A DNA stretch of 64,000 nt from Strigops habroptila (taxonomy: Eukaryota; Chordata; Aves; Psittaciformes; Psittacidae). A program made the translations under genes and the position numbers. This document shows positions 33,802 to 63,057 of the stretch, in pieces (position 1 is the first letter of the stretch; every line of letters begins with the position of its first letter). The notes under the pieces are model-generated. The model did no database searches. It had not been told where the DNA came from and saw nothing but the letters and a program-made list of their open reading frames with translations. The stretch covers positions 62,694,243-62,758,242 of the forward strand of contig NC_044278.2 in NCBI RefSeq assembly GCF_004027225.2, written 5' to 3'.

Positions 33802-34992
33802 TGAAAATAAGAGAAAACTCTCTTAAAAGTTCAAGGAAAACTCTTTGACAGTAACGTTTTTTAATCAAGTTAGATATGCAGCTGTCCTTATCAGGATTGA
33901 CTCTGTTAGATTTTTCAAGACATTAACAAAAACTTTGCAAATGCAAAAGGATCTGAACTGTTGAAAAATGAAAATAATTTTCATCTTCTAAAACTTGCCC
34001 ATTTTGAGCAAGTGGGCAAATGGGTTCATAATTTTCAAAGTATCTAGAAGTTAAACATCTTCCATTACTGGCATCATTATTTTCATGTAGCTGCTGCTAT
34101 AGATCTTTCGTAATTGGGAAACAGAGCAAAGCATTCTATGTTAGGAATTATAAGCTCATGACAGCAATTTGGTATTAAATTACAAAGGGCGTTAAAACAA
34201 ATATCATCAGACAGGCAGAAGACTAGACTAAGATTAATCACTGTTAATGTTCACTTTGAATGCAGACAAAACTCGTGGATTTAAACTCAATGTTAGTAGG
34301 TATTCATGTATTTAGGTTACTATATGTTAACTGCAGAAAACTGGCTTTTAGAAGAAAATAGAAAGGCAAGTTGTATTCCTTTTAAATGGAACAGGTGATA
34401 TTTGAAGCGAAACAAGTGAGATAAAACTGCAATCACATTATGTCATTACCACTGAAATTACAATGAGACCTTGTGAACTGTATATGGTAAAGGAGAAGTT
34501 TCTCGAGCTTCTGCTCTTTTGAACCTGTAGGTGTTCAGCACACCCTAGAGGCCTTGAAAATAGACACCAATTTTCACCAATGATAAATCTAACCCGTTCC
34601 TTTCTAACAAAATCTCCTGAAGCATGAAAGGCCTGTTTCAGTCTGTGGGAGGAGTCTGAGCCCCGTTGTGGTCACCGGTTTCTCATATGGATTCATACCT
34701 GCTGGGACATGGGGTTTTCAGTCCGCTCTGAGAATGCACCCACTTGCACAGAACGCTTGCCCGAGTTATTTTTGCTACTGTACATCGCTCACAGTTGCAC
34801 AATTTGATGTTACTTAAATTATGACCTTTAGCTAAGATCTTATTAAATTTGTTGGCAACACCTCAAGCAAGCCATGTGAAAGGCATGAAGTTAACATTAT
34901 GCTACAATGGCACTGCAACACACCAGCACTTCCCAAATGTGGCCAAGATGTAATGTGTGCCCCAGGAATGAACTTTAAGTGTGGCATTGTAG

Positions 34993-35123
34993 CTATAGGA
35001 GTGCAGGTTTTGTTGTCATTGCCCAGGGCATAGCCAGCAGCACAGGAACATATGACTCCTTCATCTTCAGTTTTGCAGAACAGCTCACAGTTCTCGAGTT
35101 GACCTTGCATGCATTTGGTATAA
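34993..35123 (-). pseudogene. F10-like EGF2 exon of the relic gene
   Basis: After a TTTTTTGCAG acceptor the exon starts TTATACCAAATGC, matching the F10 EGF2 exon start TCATACCAAAGTAC. One frame keeps all six EGF cysteines (CMQGQLENCELFC, CSCAAGYALG, KTC). However, the distance from the acceptor to that frame is one base shorter than in F10, so normal splicing would be frameshifted. The donor position reads G|CTACAA instead of G|GTATGA. The intron beyond it aligns with the F10 intron, for example at GCTCATGACAGCAATTT (34153-34170, equivalent to 44193-44210). Confidence 0.8.
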
Positions 35124-35619
35124 CTGCAAAAAAGACAACCGTATACACAGGTTACAAACCCATGGTGATTTCATAAAAGCACAAGCAGCTCATAAAACCT
35201 TGCTTGCATTAGTCATTAACCCACATTAGACAAACACCCCAGCATTTTGGGAATTTCTGTGCAATTCCTGCCAAAGGCCTTAGTGATAACAACAGTTGTA
35301 ACTATCATTATTTAAAAAATGGTAAGCCGTTAACATTAGGTAGATCACTACAGCTGTGCTCTCCAGCTGTAACTGGCAACCATTTGAGGGCAAAGCAAGG
35401 GATAATCTGTACCCACCAGAACAGCCATGGTACTAAGGCAAAGATGTACATGGATGTGGCTAAGAGGCTAAAATTAGCAACAACTAAAGTATCAGTAATA
35501 AATGAAGTCTTTGACTCTTGGTAGACCCTTGCATCCCTTCATTTTCCATCTGTATATGGCTCATGCTACTCACCTCAGCTCAGTCCCTGATAACTGCAAC
35601 ATTACAGTCAGAATGGGGG

Positions 35620-36960
35620 AGCACTTCTTGGCACTAACCCTCTGAGAGCAAGGAGAGGTAGACTGGTACTAACAGATGCTGTCTAACCTGTTCCTACAGA
35701 TTCACAATGAGATTCCACATCTCCCCCACACAGCTTAATCTGCTCCTTAACTAGGAGCTCCTTAACTAGCCTTACAATGTTTATAAGTGTTTCCTAATAT
35801 CTAACCTGAAAGTCCCTCAGAGCAACGGTATCCCATTACTTCATGTCCTAGCTGTTCATCCTTGTGAAAATGGAGAAGACTTCTTGCTTTCAATACATAT
35901 TTTACAAATTTCCTTGGTTGTGTGTTGTGTGAACAAGGGTGAAATTTTGTTTTTGTGTTTACTGCATTGCCTCCTATTTATGCTGGACCACTGTTCCAGT
36001 TTCACAAGATTGTCTTGAACTCTCATCTTGACTTATGGTAGTCCTTCCACTCCGGAATGAACTACAAATGCAGTGAGTAAACACTGTCTTTTGCCTTGCA
36101 TGTCATTGTGGAAAATACCAAGTATCAGAGGACCTCAGGCTTGCCTGTGTGGAGCCCTGCTTATGTTCTATATAATCTTTCAAACAATTAGCACAGTTTC
36201 TCAACCAGCTGCGCACCAAACTTACAGTAGTTTCATCCAGACCAGAGTTTCTCCTCCTGTTACAATAAAAGTGTTATATAAAATTATGTTAGAAGCCTCC
36301 CTTAATGGAGACACCTGACGTATACTGCATCTTTCACAGCTACCCAGCCTGTTATCCTATCCTTGGAGGAGATTGATGTGACTTGTTGATGAGTAGTGCA
36401 ACTTAGCAGTTTCTTTCCTCCTTGCTGGGCACAAGTTATCTGGTACCTTAAGGAATAAAGAGTCTGTTAGTCAGTTCCCCATTAAGAACAGACTAACATT
36501 ATTTGTCTCTCTTCCAATATCCATATACTTAGATTAGCTCTTGATTTTCACATCATGCTTAACGTATCATATTTACTCCTTAGCTTTTCTGGTTTTATGC
36601 CAGGATGTTTGCAATTCTTTTATACAGATCCAGGCTTTTCTACACTTCTTTCTGGAGGTCAGGTCGTGAAGGAGCTCATGATTTTGATTAATCCTCCTGT
36701 CCTTTCTTGACCTTGGGAAAGTTTGGACATGTGCCTTAAGCACTTTGGGGGTTTGTGTTTAGCTGTTTTTTCTTTTAATAGAAGTTGCTTGATCTTTCTC
36801 TCTTTTAAAAGATACATTAATTTTATTCATTTGTCCATTTTCTTTACTTCCTTCATGAGCTCTGACATTTTACACTCATTTTTATTAAAGTAATCTTCTA
36901 TCTTTGTGTTGTCAGCCACTTCTAGTCTGTTGATGAAAATAAATAAATCATAGATGAGTG
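35620..36960 (-). mobile_element. Old, degraded CR1-like LINE sequence
   Basis: The stretch at 35780-35890 (TTTCCTAATATCTAACCTGA then CCCATTACTTCATGTCCTA) matches the antisense of a CR1-family 3' region, heavily diverged. Flanking sequence may be part of the same old insertion, but its ends are not clear. It sits where the Gla and EGF1 exons of the relic gene would be expected. A short palindromic duplication of CTCCTTAACTAGGAG-type sequence lies at about 35742-35772. Confidence 0.45.
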
Positions 36961-37724
36961 CACTCAAAATTGCTTTCTACATGTTTGTATGAGAAAAATT
37001 TCCTTGAAACCTCCTGAAGATTTCTGGGGCATCCCGTGTCCTACTAACTACCTTTCCCTGGGATAAGTACCTCACCTCCGGGATATCAAAATCTCCCTCT
37101 AACTCCCAGCTCTTGCAATGTGGATGACTCAGGTGTTTGTTCCGTTGTCTCCAACCAGCCCTCTGTAATCACCAAATGATTTTACAGTAAAATTGAACAA
37201 GTGCGGTATGATTCACACACTCTGTAGAGAAGCATCTCAGGGTCCAACCTGAATGACAGGTGGGATGCTTCCTCAACTGGAGTTGTGATGTTTGTGTTAA
37301 GATTTAGACAAACACAGTGGCTGGTGGTGTAGGGCTCTCATTCTCCTCTGCATTGTTAAATATTGTGGGGTTCATTTTGTCACCCAGTAGATTATGAATG
37401 GACAGTAAGGATTATTTAATTATCTCATTTCTTGAGGATATGAAGAACAGCACATCATTTGTGCTGTCAGTTTGAAAGTCCTGCATATTGACCCCAAATT
37501 TTACACTGACACCATTATTTCAGCCCGAAATGGTATTCTCCAAGTGACTCAGCCCTGGATATTATTGCACTGCAGCATACCAATGGGAGCAAGGCAGGTG
37601 AGAAAGCAAAGCTACCAGGTTTTCACTCATGTCACCCTGGTCCACAAAGCACAAATAATAGCAAATAATTACCTGTGTGGTTTAGGCAAAGCATCACAAA
37701 GCCAAGTTAAAGCGAAGGTTGTAC

Positions 37725-37796
37725 CTGTCTGCACCATCTGAAGGAAAAGGAGGACAACAGGAAGAAGCCACATATTGTCCCGCAATGACTTGCCAT
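37725..37796 (-). pseudogene. PROZ-like signal-peptide exon of the relic gene
   Basis: The sequence aligns with PROZ exon 1, sharing ATGGCAAG at the start and CAGACAG followed by a GT donor at the end, but is five bases longer. A second ATG at 37773 is in frame with the phase 1 donor and would encode MWLLPVVLLFLQMVQT, still a good signal peptide and close to the PROZ core [14 protein letters not shown]. The homology continues upstream to about 37950 (AGAAAACAAAACCTCT shared with 26252-26270), so the PROZ promoter-proximal region was copied too. Confidence 0.75.
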
Positions 37797-40384
37797 TGCC
37801 ATCCTCCAAATTGACTCTGTGTCTTCCACCGATTTCTCTGCAGGGCTCTAGGGTAGCTGCTAAATGAGAAACACTGGAGTGCCAAGATAAATTCACAAGA
37901 AAACAAAACCTCTCAGAGCAAAGCTTGGGCTTAATGTCAGCATGGGATAGAGCTCAGTAAGCATATTGCAAAGATACTGCCTCCCAGCTCCAGTAGTGCC
38001 TTAGGAAGCAAGTAGAGCACAGAGCTAATAATAACAGGAAAAAGCAAGAGAGAAAATTCAGAATTTTTTCTGGGTTAGGCCAGTAAGGTCTTGCACAAGG
38101 TTTTGGTCTCTTTTATTCCAAACCACTGTAGTTTGAACTGCTTTAGCTAGGGTGAAATTAGCTGTCATGCTTGTAGGTAAAGAGCTGTAAAGCAGGTATC
38201 CTGTACAGATGCAGCAGGCTGGGTGGGACCTCTGGGACACATGGAATCCAGTCTCTGTCAAAAGCACCAGACCATGCCATATTTGCACAAATTCATCAAT
38301 TTCTACCTTATTCTGGATGGAAGGCTTGGGGTTTTTTTGGCTCACACCACTCTATGGGGACAGCTGTTGACAGGGCTTTGTGGTCTGGGGCCCTGCCTAT
38401 GGAAGACAAACATATTGGGTGAATCAAGCTGTAAAGGGGGAGGAAAACCTCATTTGTTATTACTGTGCCAGCACAGGTCACAAATGCATGACCGTAACAG
38501 TGACCCTTTGCTTGTGTTGCTCACCTGGAAATGCAGAAAAACAGGGGCTGGCAAGACTTTCCGCATCACCCAGCCCAGCTTACCAAGCCAACAAGGGATC
38601 AAGTTTACCTCTATTACTCTTGGCACGTTGGCCAAGGCTCCAGCAAAGAACCCTTGTGGGAAATTGCCTCCAGTTGGACACTGTGCCTGCAAAAGTGTGG
38701 TTTTTGCCGTATGGTCAGATACCATAATGAAGGCCAGCTTGTCCACATTCGTTCCCTGGAGCAGTCCCCATTGTGCTGCACACCTAACAGCTACTTACCT
38801 CTCCTGCTCTGAAAGACTACCAGCATCAGAGACTTCCCTGCCCTCCAGACAAAATCTATTAGAGGGCTTTTCTAGTCACACTGTTGGAAAGTTTTCCCTG
38901 TGAGCTCCCTGAAACTTTCTTGCTGCAATTGAGATCTGCTATGTCTTTTTATCTTCGCTACAGACATGAAGATCTGATTAGTCCCTACATCTCTGTTATT
39001 GCTGTTTATCCTCAGGCCTCCTCTATTTTAGTTTAAAGAAGCCTCGTTTTTTTGAAGTCCAGTAACTCATGCACAAGAGTCTCTTGCCCAGATACATCAC
39101 CTTGGACTAGGCCTGAGCAATGTCCTACCTTTTTATTCTTCACATCAGTCCTTTTCAAAGTCTTAAAGTGATTGCAGTCTTTACTTACCATCCTTCCTTT
39201 CTTCCCTTTCTTATCAAGACCGGCTTTTCCTTGAAGGCTGAGCACTTAGAGCATCTCTTTCCACAGTCCTTGGTAAATGTCAGCTCTTGCCTAAATCAGC
39301 AGTGTCTACTTGCTGGGAGGAGCTGTGGTATTTTAAAATCCACCAGTTTACTTTGCAGCTGTGTGATGTACCTCTTTCCTGGATTTTACAATCTGTTCAA
39401 ATTTTGCTATGTGAAATTAACCCCAAATAATTAGTCTACATTAAAAAGTGTGCTTTAATTCTTTCTTTTCTTGCAGGTCTTGGAATTGGTTATGGGCTTT
39501 GGTAAGAGGCCAACATGCAAGCAGATGTTTCACTCATGTCCTCCCAGCATGGCAGAGGCACTGTTACAGAATGAGGAATGAACATGAAGCCCTTGAGCCT
39601 CGGGCACTATAGACACCATGGCACAGGATGAAAGGCTCTCTAGGAACCTGTTTCACTTGTAAAAGACAAATCCCAAAGCGTCGCATACTCTGCAGAATAA
39701 CACCACTTCTCCTCTGAGCACAGTCATGTTGCGCACAATCATGTACTTCCATTGGTCTCTCACAGGCTCACCTGTTACACCACTCTGTGCCTGCTCTCAA
39801 GGTGCTACTTGGCTCAACAAGAACGCATACACATACCAGCTAGTAAAACTCAGCTACTGCCACCATTGCCAGGGGGAGGTCCTCCCCTTAGCTACCTCAA
39901 CACCTTGTAGTCCAGTCTGAGTTTCACTTCAGTTCTCAAGCTTCACTGAAGGAGAAGAATGCCCTTAGCACAAGTACATAAATAGGATTTGGGTAGCGTC
40001 TAGGCCTGAGGTTGTCCCTTTAAAGAGGGATGTTTCACCCTGATGGAGCACAGAGTAGGCAACCAGTGGGGCAAGGGATTCAAACAGCAATCCAGTGGTC
40101 AGAAGAACTCAGGGAACAAACATTGCTGAACAAACATTGAAGTAAGCTGACTGAGGGTTTATACAGGTAGAGACCATCAAGCTGGGGTAACTGACCTGCA
40201 GTTCTTCCTGCTCACAATTACTGCTGACTGCAGCAATACTGTGCTGCCGTGTAGAGTTGTATTTCTAGTTTGTCAACCTGGTTTGCTCACATCACCTGCT
40301 CTACGAAACTAGCCAGTACCAGCTCAAACCCTAACAGATAAGTAGCAGGTGTCTGCTGAAGATCAGTGTAGCTCAGACAAGAGG

Positions 40385-40490
40385 AGGGCACAACCGATTG
40401 GAGAAGCCTTGGAAAGGCCATCAAGGGCCCAGAGCACATGATGTACAGGAACAGGCTGAGGGGTCTGGGTTTGTTCAGCCAAAGGGAGCT
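40385..40490 (+). mobile_element. CR1 LINE fragment (short)
   Basis: The run GAACAGGCTGAGGGGTCTGG followed by TTTGTTCAGCC matches the CR1 segment encoding the end of ORF2, on the plus strand. It is diverged and truncated at both ends. Confidence 0.6.
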
Positions 40491-40874
40491 GGGGGATTTC
40501 TGTAAATAGGACTGAAGCTGAGAAGGTTTAAAGAATATAAGGAGGAATATTCCACATACAAAAACCCCTATCAGAGTGCAGAGCTTCTGCCTGGAGTTCT
40601 ATTGCACAGATCAGATCACAGTACCTCAACTATGTGTGGGAAATCACCGGTTGAGTTTGCCTCTTTCTAAGGAAATTAGTATCTTGGCTTCTAATTTGCC
40701 ATTTATGAACCTTTAGGCCCCCTTCCATTTTCTACCTCCTCATCAGCCTTGTCACACATATTTGATTAGGGGCATTCACTCTTTTTTCACTCTCAAGTGA
40801 GATTTTGTCTTCATATATTTGTAAGCTAGCTGGAGGGAATAAATAATTTAAAAAAGAACGAAAAAAGAAAGAAT

Positions 40875-40880
40875 TCTTTA
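40875..40880 (-). terminator. F10: Likely F10 polyadenylation signal
   Basis: TTTATT on the plus strand is AATAAA on the minus strand, about 750 bases after the F10 stop. It is the first canonical hexamer I noticed in that direction. Motif evidence only. Confidence 0.4.
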
Positions 40881-41628
40881 TTTTAAATGCTGGTGTACAT
40901 CAATATTGCACCTTACAGAAACACCTAGAACACATGCAAGGAGCTTTCTGATCCCAAGCCACACACAATCCAGAAAACAGTGATCATGCATGTATTTTCT
41001 GATGAGTAGAAGTGTTCAAATTAAAGTGAAGTACAATCCACATAAAGCACACACACACCCCCCCCTTTAATTAGCTGCTGTGACCTAAGCAGGCAATTTT
41101 GTGGAACGTGGTTATTTAGCATCACCTGTTGAATACTTACTTGTGTCTCAGCTTTTACCAAGCAAGCTTCCCTGCTCCCTTAACCTTCTAAACACACCCA
41201 GAGGTAGAAGCTAAACAGCTCCAGTAATAACAAACTCCCTGCTGAGCCAGCTGGCTGCAATATGAGGATTAACTGAAGTCCCGTCCTTCCCACTTTCATC
41301 ATGATTAGTGGAGGTTTATAGTATGTTCTGAAGCCCCTGGCGGAAGCACTTGGGTGAACAGGCAGGAACCAAAATGGTAATATAAAAATAACAAAAGAAC
41401 CCACTGAACAGCCATTTTGTTTGGGGAAAGCCCCTCATTGTACAAACAACACCAGCAGTCTGCATGTACAGGCTTTAAAGCAGGAATAAAACAAAAAAAA
41501 GCAGCACCATAACCTTAAGGAATCAGCTCTCAAAACAAGTTTAGTAGATGTGGCTAAAAGATACAAATTGAGTTTCCATTACAGAAAGTGCACCTTGTTA
41601 GCTAACAGAAGGATCAAGAGCTACATCA

Positions 41629-53144
<11,516 letters not shown>

Positions 53145-53171
53145 GGTGGCGCGGAGACCCCCCCGCTGCAG

Positions 53172-53210
53172 CGGGACGGGACGGAAGGGACGGGACGGGA
53201 CGGGACGGGA
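53172..53210 (+). repeat. GGGAC pentanucleotide repeat just upstream of the F10 start codon
   Basis: About seven GGGAC units, one interrupted by GGAAG, lie 28-66 bases before the F10 ATG, probably inside its 5' UTR or core promoter. Length variation here could affect expression, but that is inference. Confidence 0.75.
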
Positions 53211-53330
53211 GCCGAAGCTTTCAACCCCCCCAGGCGGGAAGAGACTGAAGCGGCGTTGCTTCACCCTGCCCTGAAATAGCGGAAGCGCTGAGGAAGGGGA
53301 AAAAGCCTCCGCGGGATTTCTCAGCCGCGG

Positions 53331-55558
53331 TGTGTGCGTGTGTGTGTGTCGGCCTCATCATGAGGCTCTTCTTTTTCTTTCTATTTATTTTCTTTTACAC
53401 CCCAAGGCAGCCGGCTTTTTTAATTGTACCTTTTATTTGCGGGAGAGGGGAAGTGAACCCTCATGTTAAAAAGCAAGCACCGGCTGATGCAGGTGTGGGA
53501 CTCGGTGCCAGGATGAGCAGGGGCAAAGCCGGGCTCCCACCCCAAAACGCCCGCCACCCTTGGCAGCTCCCACTGCCTTTCCCACGTCCCAGCTCTATAA
53601 CCTGCTGGCACTGTGCTTTCCATGCCGAGGGCCCGGTGACCTTGGCCTGGTGTTTGCCAGGAGCTGGACTCTTATCTCTGCTTTTTTTGGGGTTTTCCCT
53701 CAGTTGTGTCTGGCGAGGTCTCTGCAGGTCTGTCTTTGATGCTTCCAGAGCCTGCCATTGGGTCTCCTTCGTCTTCTTGGCTTGCTTAAACAGGCCGTTA
53801 TATTGAAAACATGCCCAAACCCCAGCTTTGTTTTGAAAAAGTCACTCTGTGCAGCCATTAGCACTGATTGTTTTCTTTCAGCATTGTACCCTTGTTCTGC
53901 AAGATGATGATCTGCTCGTAAATGTCAATATTTACACTGGAAAGTGACAGACAAGAAATTATCCTATGGAGCATGGAACATCCCAAACTGTTCTAGCTCA
54001 AGGGGTCTGGAGGGATGATTTTGCAATGCCGAGTGCCCTGTCTTGGTGAAAATGAGGCTTTATTTGCTGTTTGCTGCTCCTATCCACCTTCCTCCCTGGA
54101 AATATACTCTTCTGGCTTTCCTTTTAGGAGTAATGAGAACCTCTGAGATATGTTTTCATACTGTAAGACCTCTTGTTTCTGAGGCCTCTGGAATTTGCTG
54201 CTTTTCCTAATTCAGTTCACTACTTAAATGAAGAGTATACTGTTCTTCTATGTCAGTAAAGCAGGTTATAACATGTTCAGTATTCAATGGTATATATACC
54301 ATATAATGTCAATGTTGCCCCCTAATAATAGAGTATGCTCAATTCTAAGTGTCCTACTTGCTTATAAGCTTTTGTGATTGAGCTGATATTCAGCATGGTG
54401 TGAACGAATTCAAAGTGTAAGTTTTGCGTAAGATACACTGTTTTCTAATCTCCTGGTCAGTTTTATCTCCCTTTTCACTGTTTTCATGCTTAGATTAGAA
54501 GGTACATTTTTTAATGGTATGGTTGATGGTGTTTTCACAGTGCTTCAGGTTCTACCATTTTTGCCTTAAGGCTTTAGAGAATGGTCTTTGGCCAGTGTTT
54601 TGCAGATGGTGAGACAGTTACCTAATTCTGGTTTTGGATCTCAGGATAGAGGCTACACATTGGACTACACATACTGGATAACAAATGAAACAAACATTCC
54701 TTTTCATTTGTCCTCTTCTGTATCAATGAGCATAACATCAAGGCAAAGATAAGATTAACTTAGTGGTATTCTTCACCACTTATAAATATAGGATTAAATA
54801 TTACATTTAATAGCCTTGCTGCAATAATGCTTGGTGCAAGACTAAAACCAAGTTTTCATGACAGACTGTAAATGTGGAATTAACCTTTTCCCAGCTTTCT
54901 TGTTTTGGAGACTCCCTACAGTTCCTCCACCTCAAATATATCTGTTGCCACTGCAACTTTTGGAGAAAGCTACTTTAATGTAAGCTAAAAGAAACACTTT
55001 TTCCTGTTTCTTCTGCTATTGCATCATCACATTACATGTAATGTACAGAATCCATCAGCATAGGAAGTTGTGAAAGCCAGAAGCAGAAATGTGTTCAGAA
55101 GAGATTGCACACATTCATGGACAACAGGTTCATTCATGCCTGTTCAACCTAATGCAACTTCTGGCTCAGGAAGTCTGTACATCACTGATTACCAGAAGCT
55201 GAGAGGGTAGCTGGAGGAAGGATCATGGTGTGCTTGATGTGTTGCTGACAGTCTTTCTCTCAGCATCTCCTCTGTCCCTCTGGAGAAATGGATGCAGAGC
55301 AAAAGGGACTTTGAGTCTGATTTATTATGGCCGTTCTGTGCTGCTTGACAAGACACGCAAGTTTACAAATAATACCGATAGGGAAGTTGTTATTATTATT
55401 CAAGTAGGCATTAGGCTCATTTCAAATCATTAATAGTGGTGTGGGTGTCATCACATGTATCACATATCTAATATGATGAAGGAATGCTTCAGTAGGAAAA
55501 TGTCACAGAGGGACTGGGGGACAGTAACCCGATCTGGAAATTCTCTCGTTTGACATCA
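53331..55558. other. Intergenic region between F10 and F7
   Basis: About 2.2 kb separate the F10 promoter from the F7 stop. A short TG-rich run lies at 53330-53350. TTTATT at 55321-55326 (AATAAA on the minus strand) may be the F7 polyadenylation signal, about 240 bases after the stop. No gene was recognised here. Confidence 0.5.

Positions 55559-63057
<7,499 letters not shown>

Larger units (their letters stand above)
32166..37796 (-). pseudogene. Relic of a fourth vitamin K-dependent clotting-factor gene (PROZ/F10-like)
   Basis: Four exon remnants, in F10/PROZ order but broken, lie between PROZ and F10. They are a PROZ-like signal exon (37796-37725), an F10-like EGF2 exon (35123-34993), a decayed activation-peptide exon (from about 33801 down) and an F10-like His-type protease exon (32166-32281) that is on the opposite strand. 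The intron between the EGF2 and activation exons also aligns with F10. Disabling marks are a one-base frameshift in EGF2, loss of its GT donor, loss of the Cys and an early stop in the activation exon, an out-of-phase inverted protease exon, and no detectable Gla, EGF1 or Ser exons. I infer a dead paralogue. A functional orthologue in other birds or reptiles is possible. Confidence 0.75.
37950..41628. other. Intergenic region and F10 3' flank
   Basis: No gene was recognised. An open frame of 226 codons (plus, 38223-38903) overlaps other open frames on both strands, with no splice signals or clear domain. A CR1-like fragment lies at 40.39-40.48 kb. The last 750 bases before F10 are its likely 3' UTR, with AATAAA on the minus strand at about 40875-40880. 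Confidence 0.5.

Noticed and set aside
36000-37600. Search for a Gla or EGF1 exon of the relic gene
   Set aside because: No ERECxEExC-type coding or matching reverse complement was found. The interval looks like old LINE and unique DNA, so no such exon is reported.
38440-38530. CCHC-knuckle-like sequence (CYYCASTGHKC) in a plus-strand frame
   Set aside because: The spacing does not fit C-x2-C-x4-H-x4-C, and no flanking retroviral gag sequence is present.
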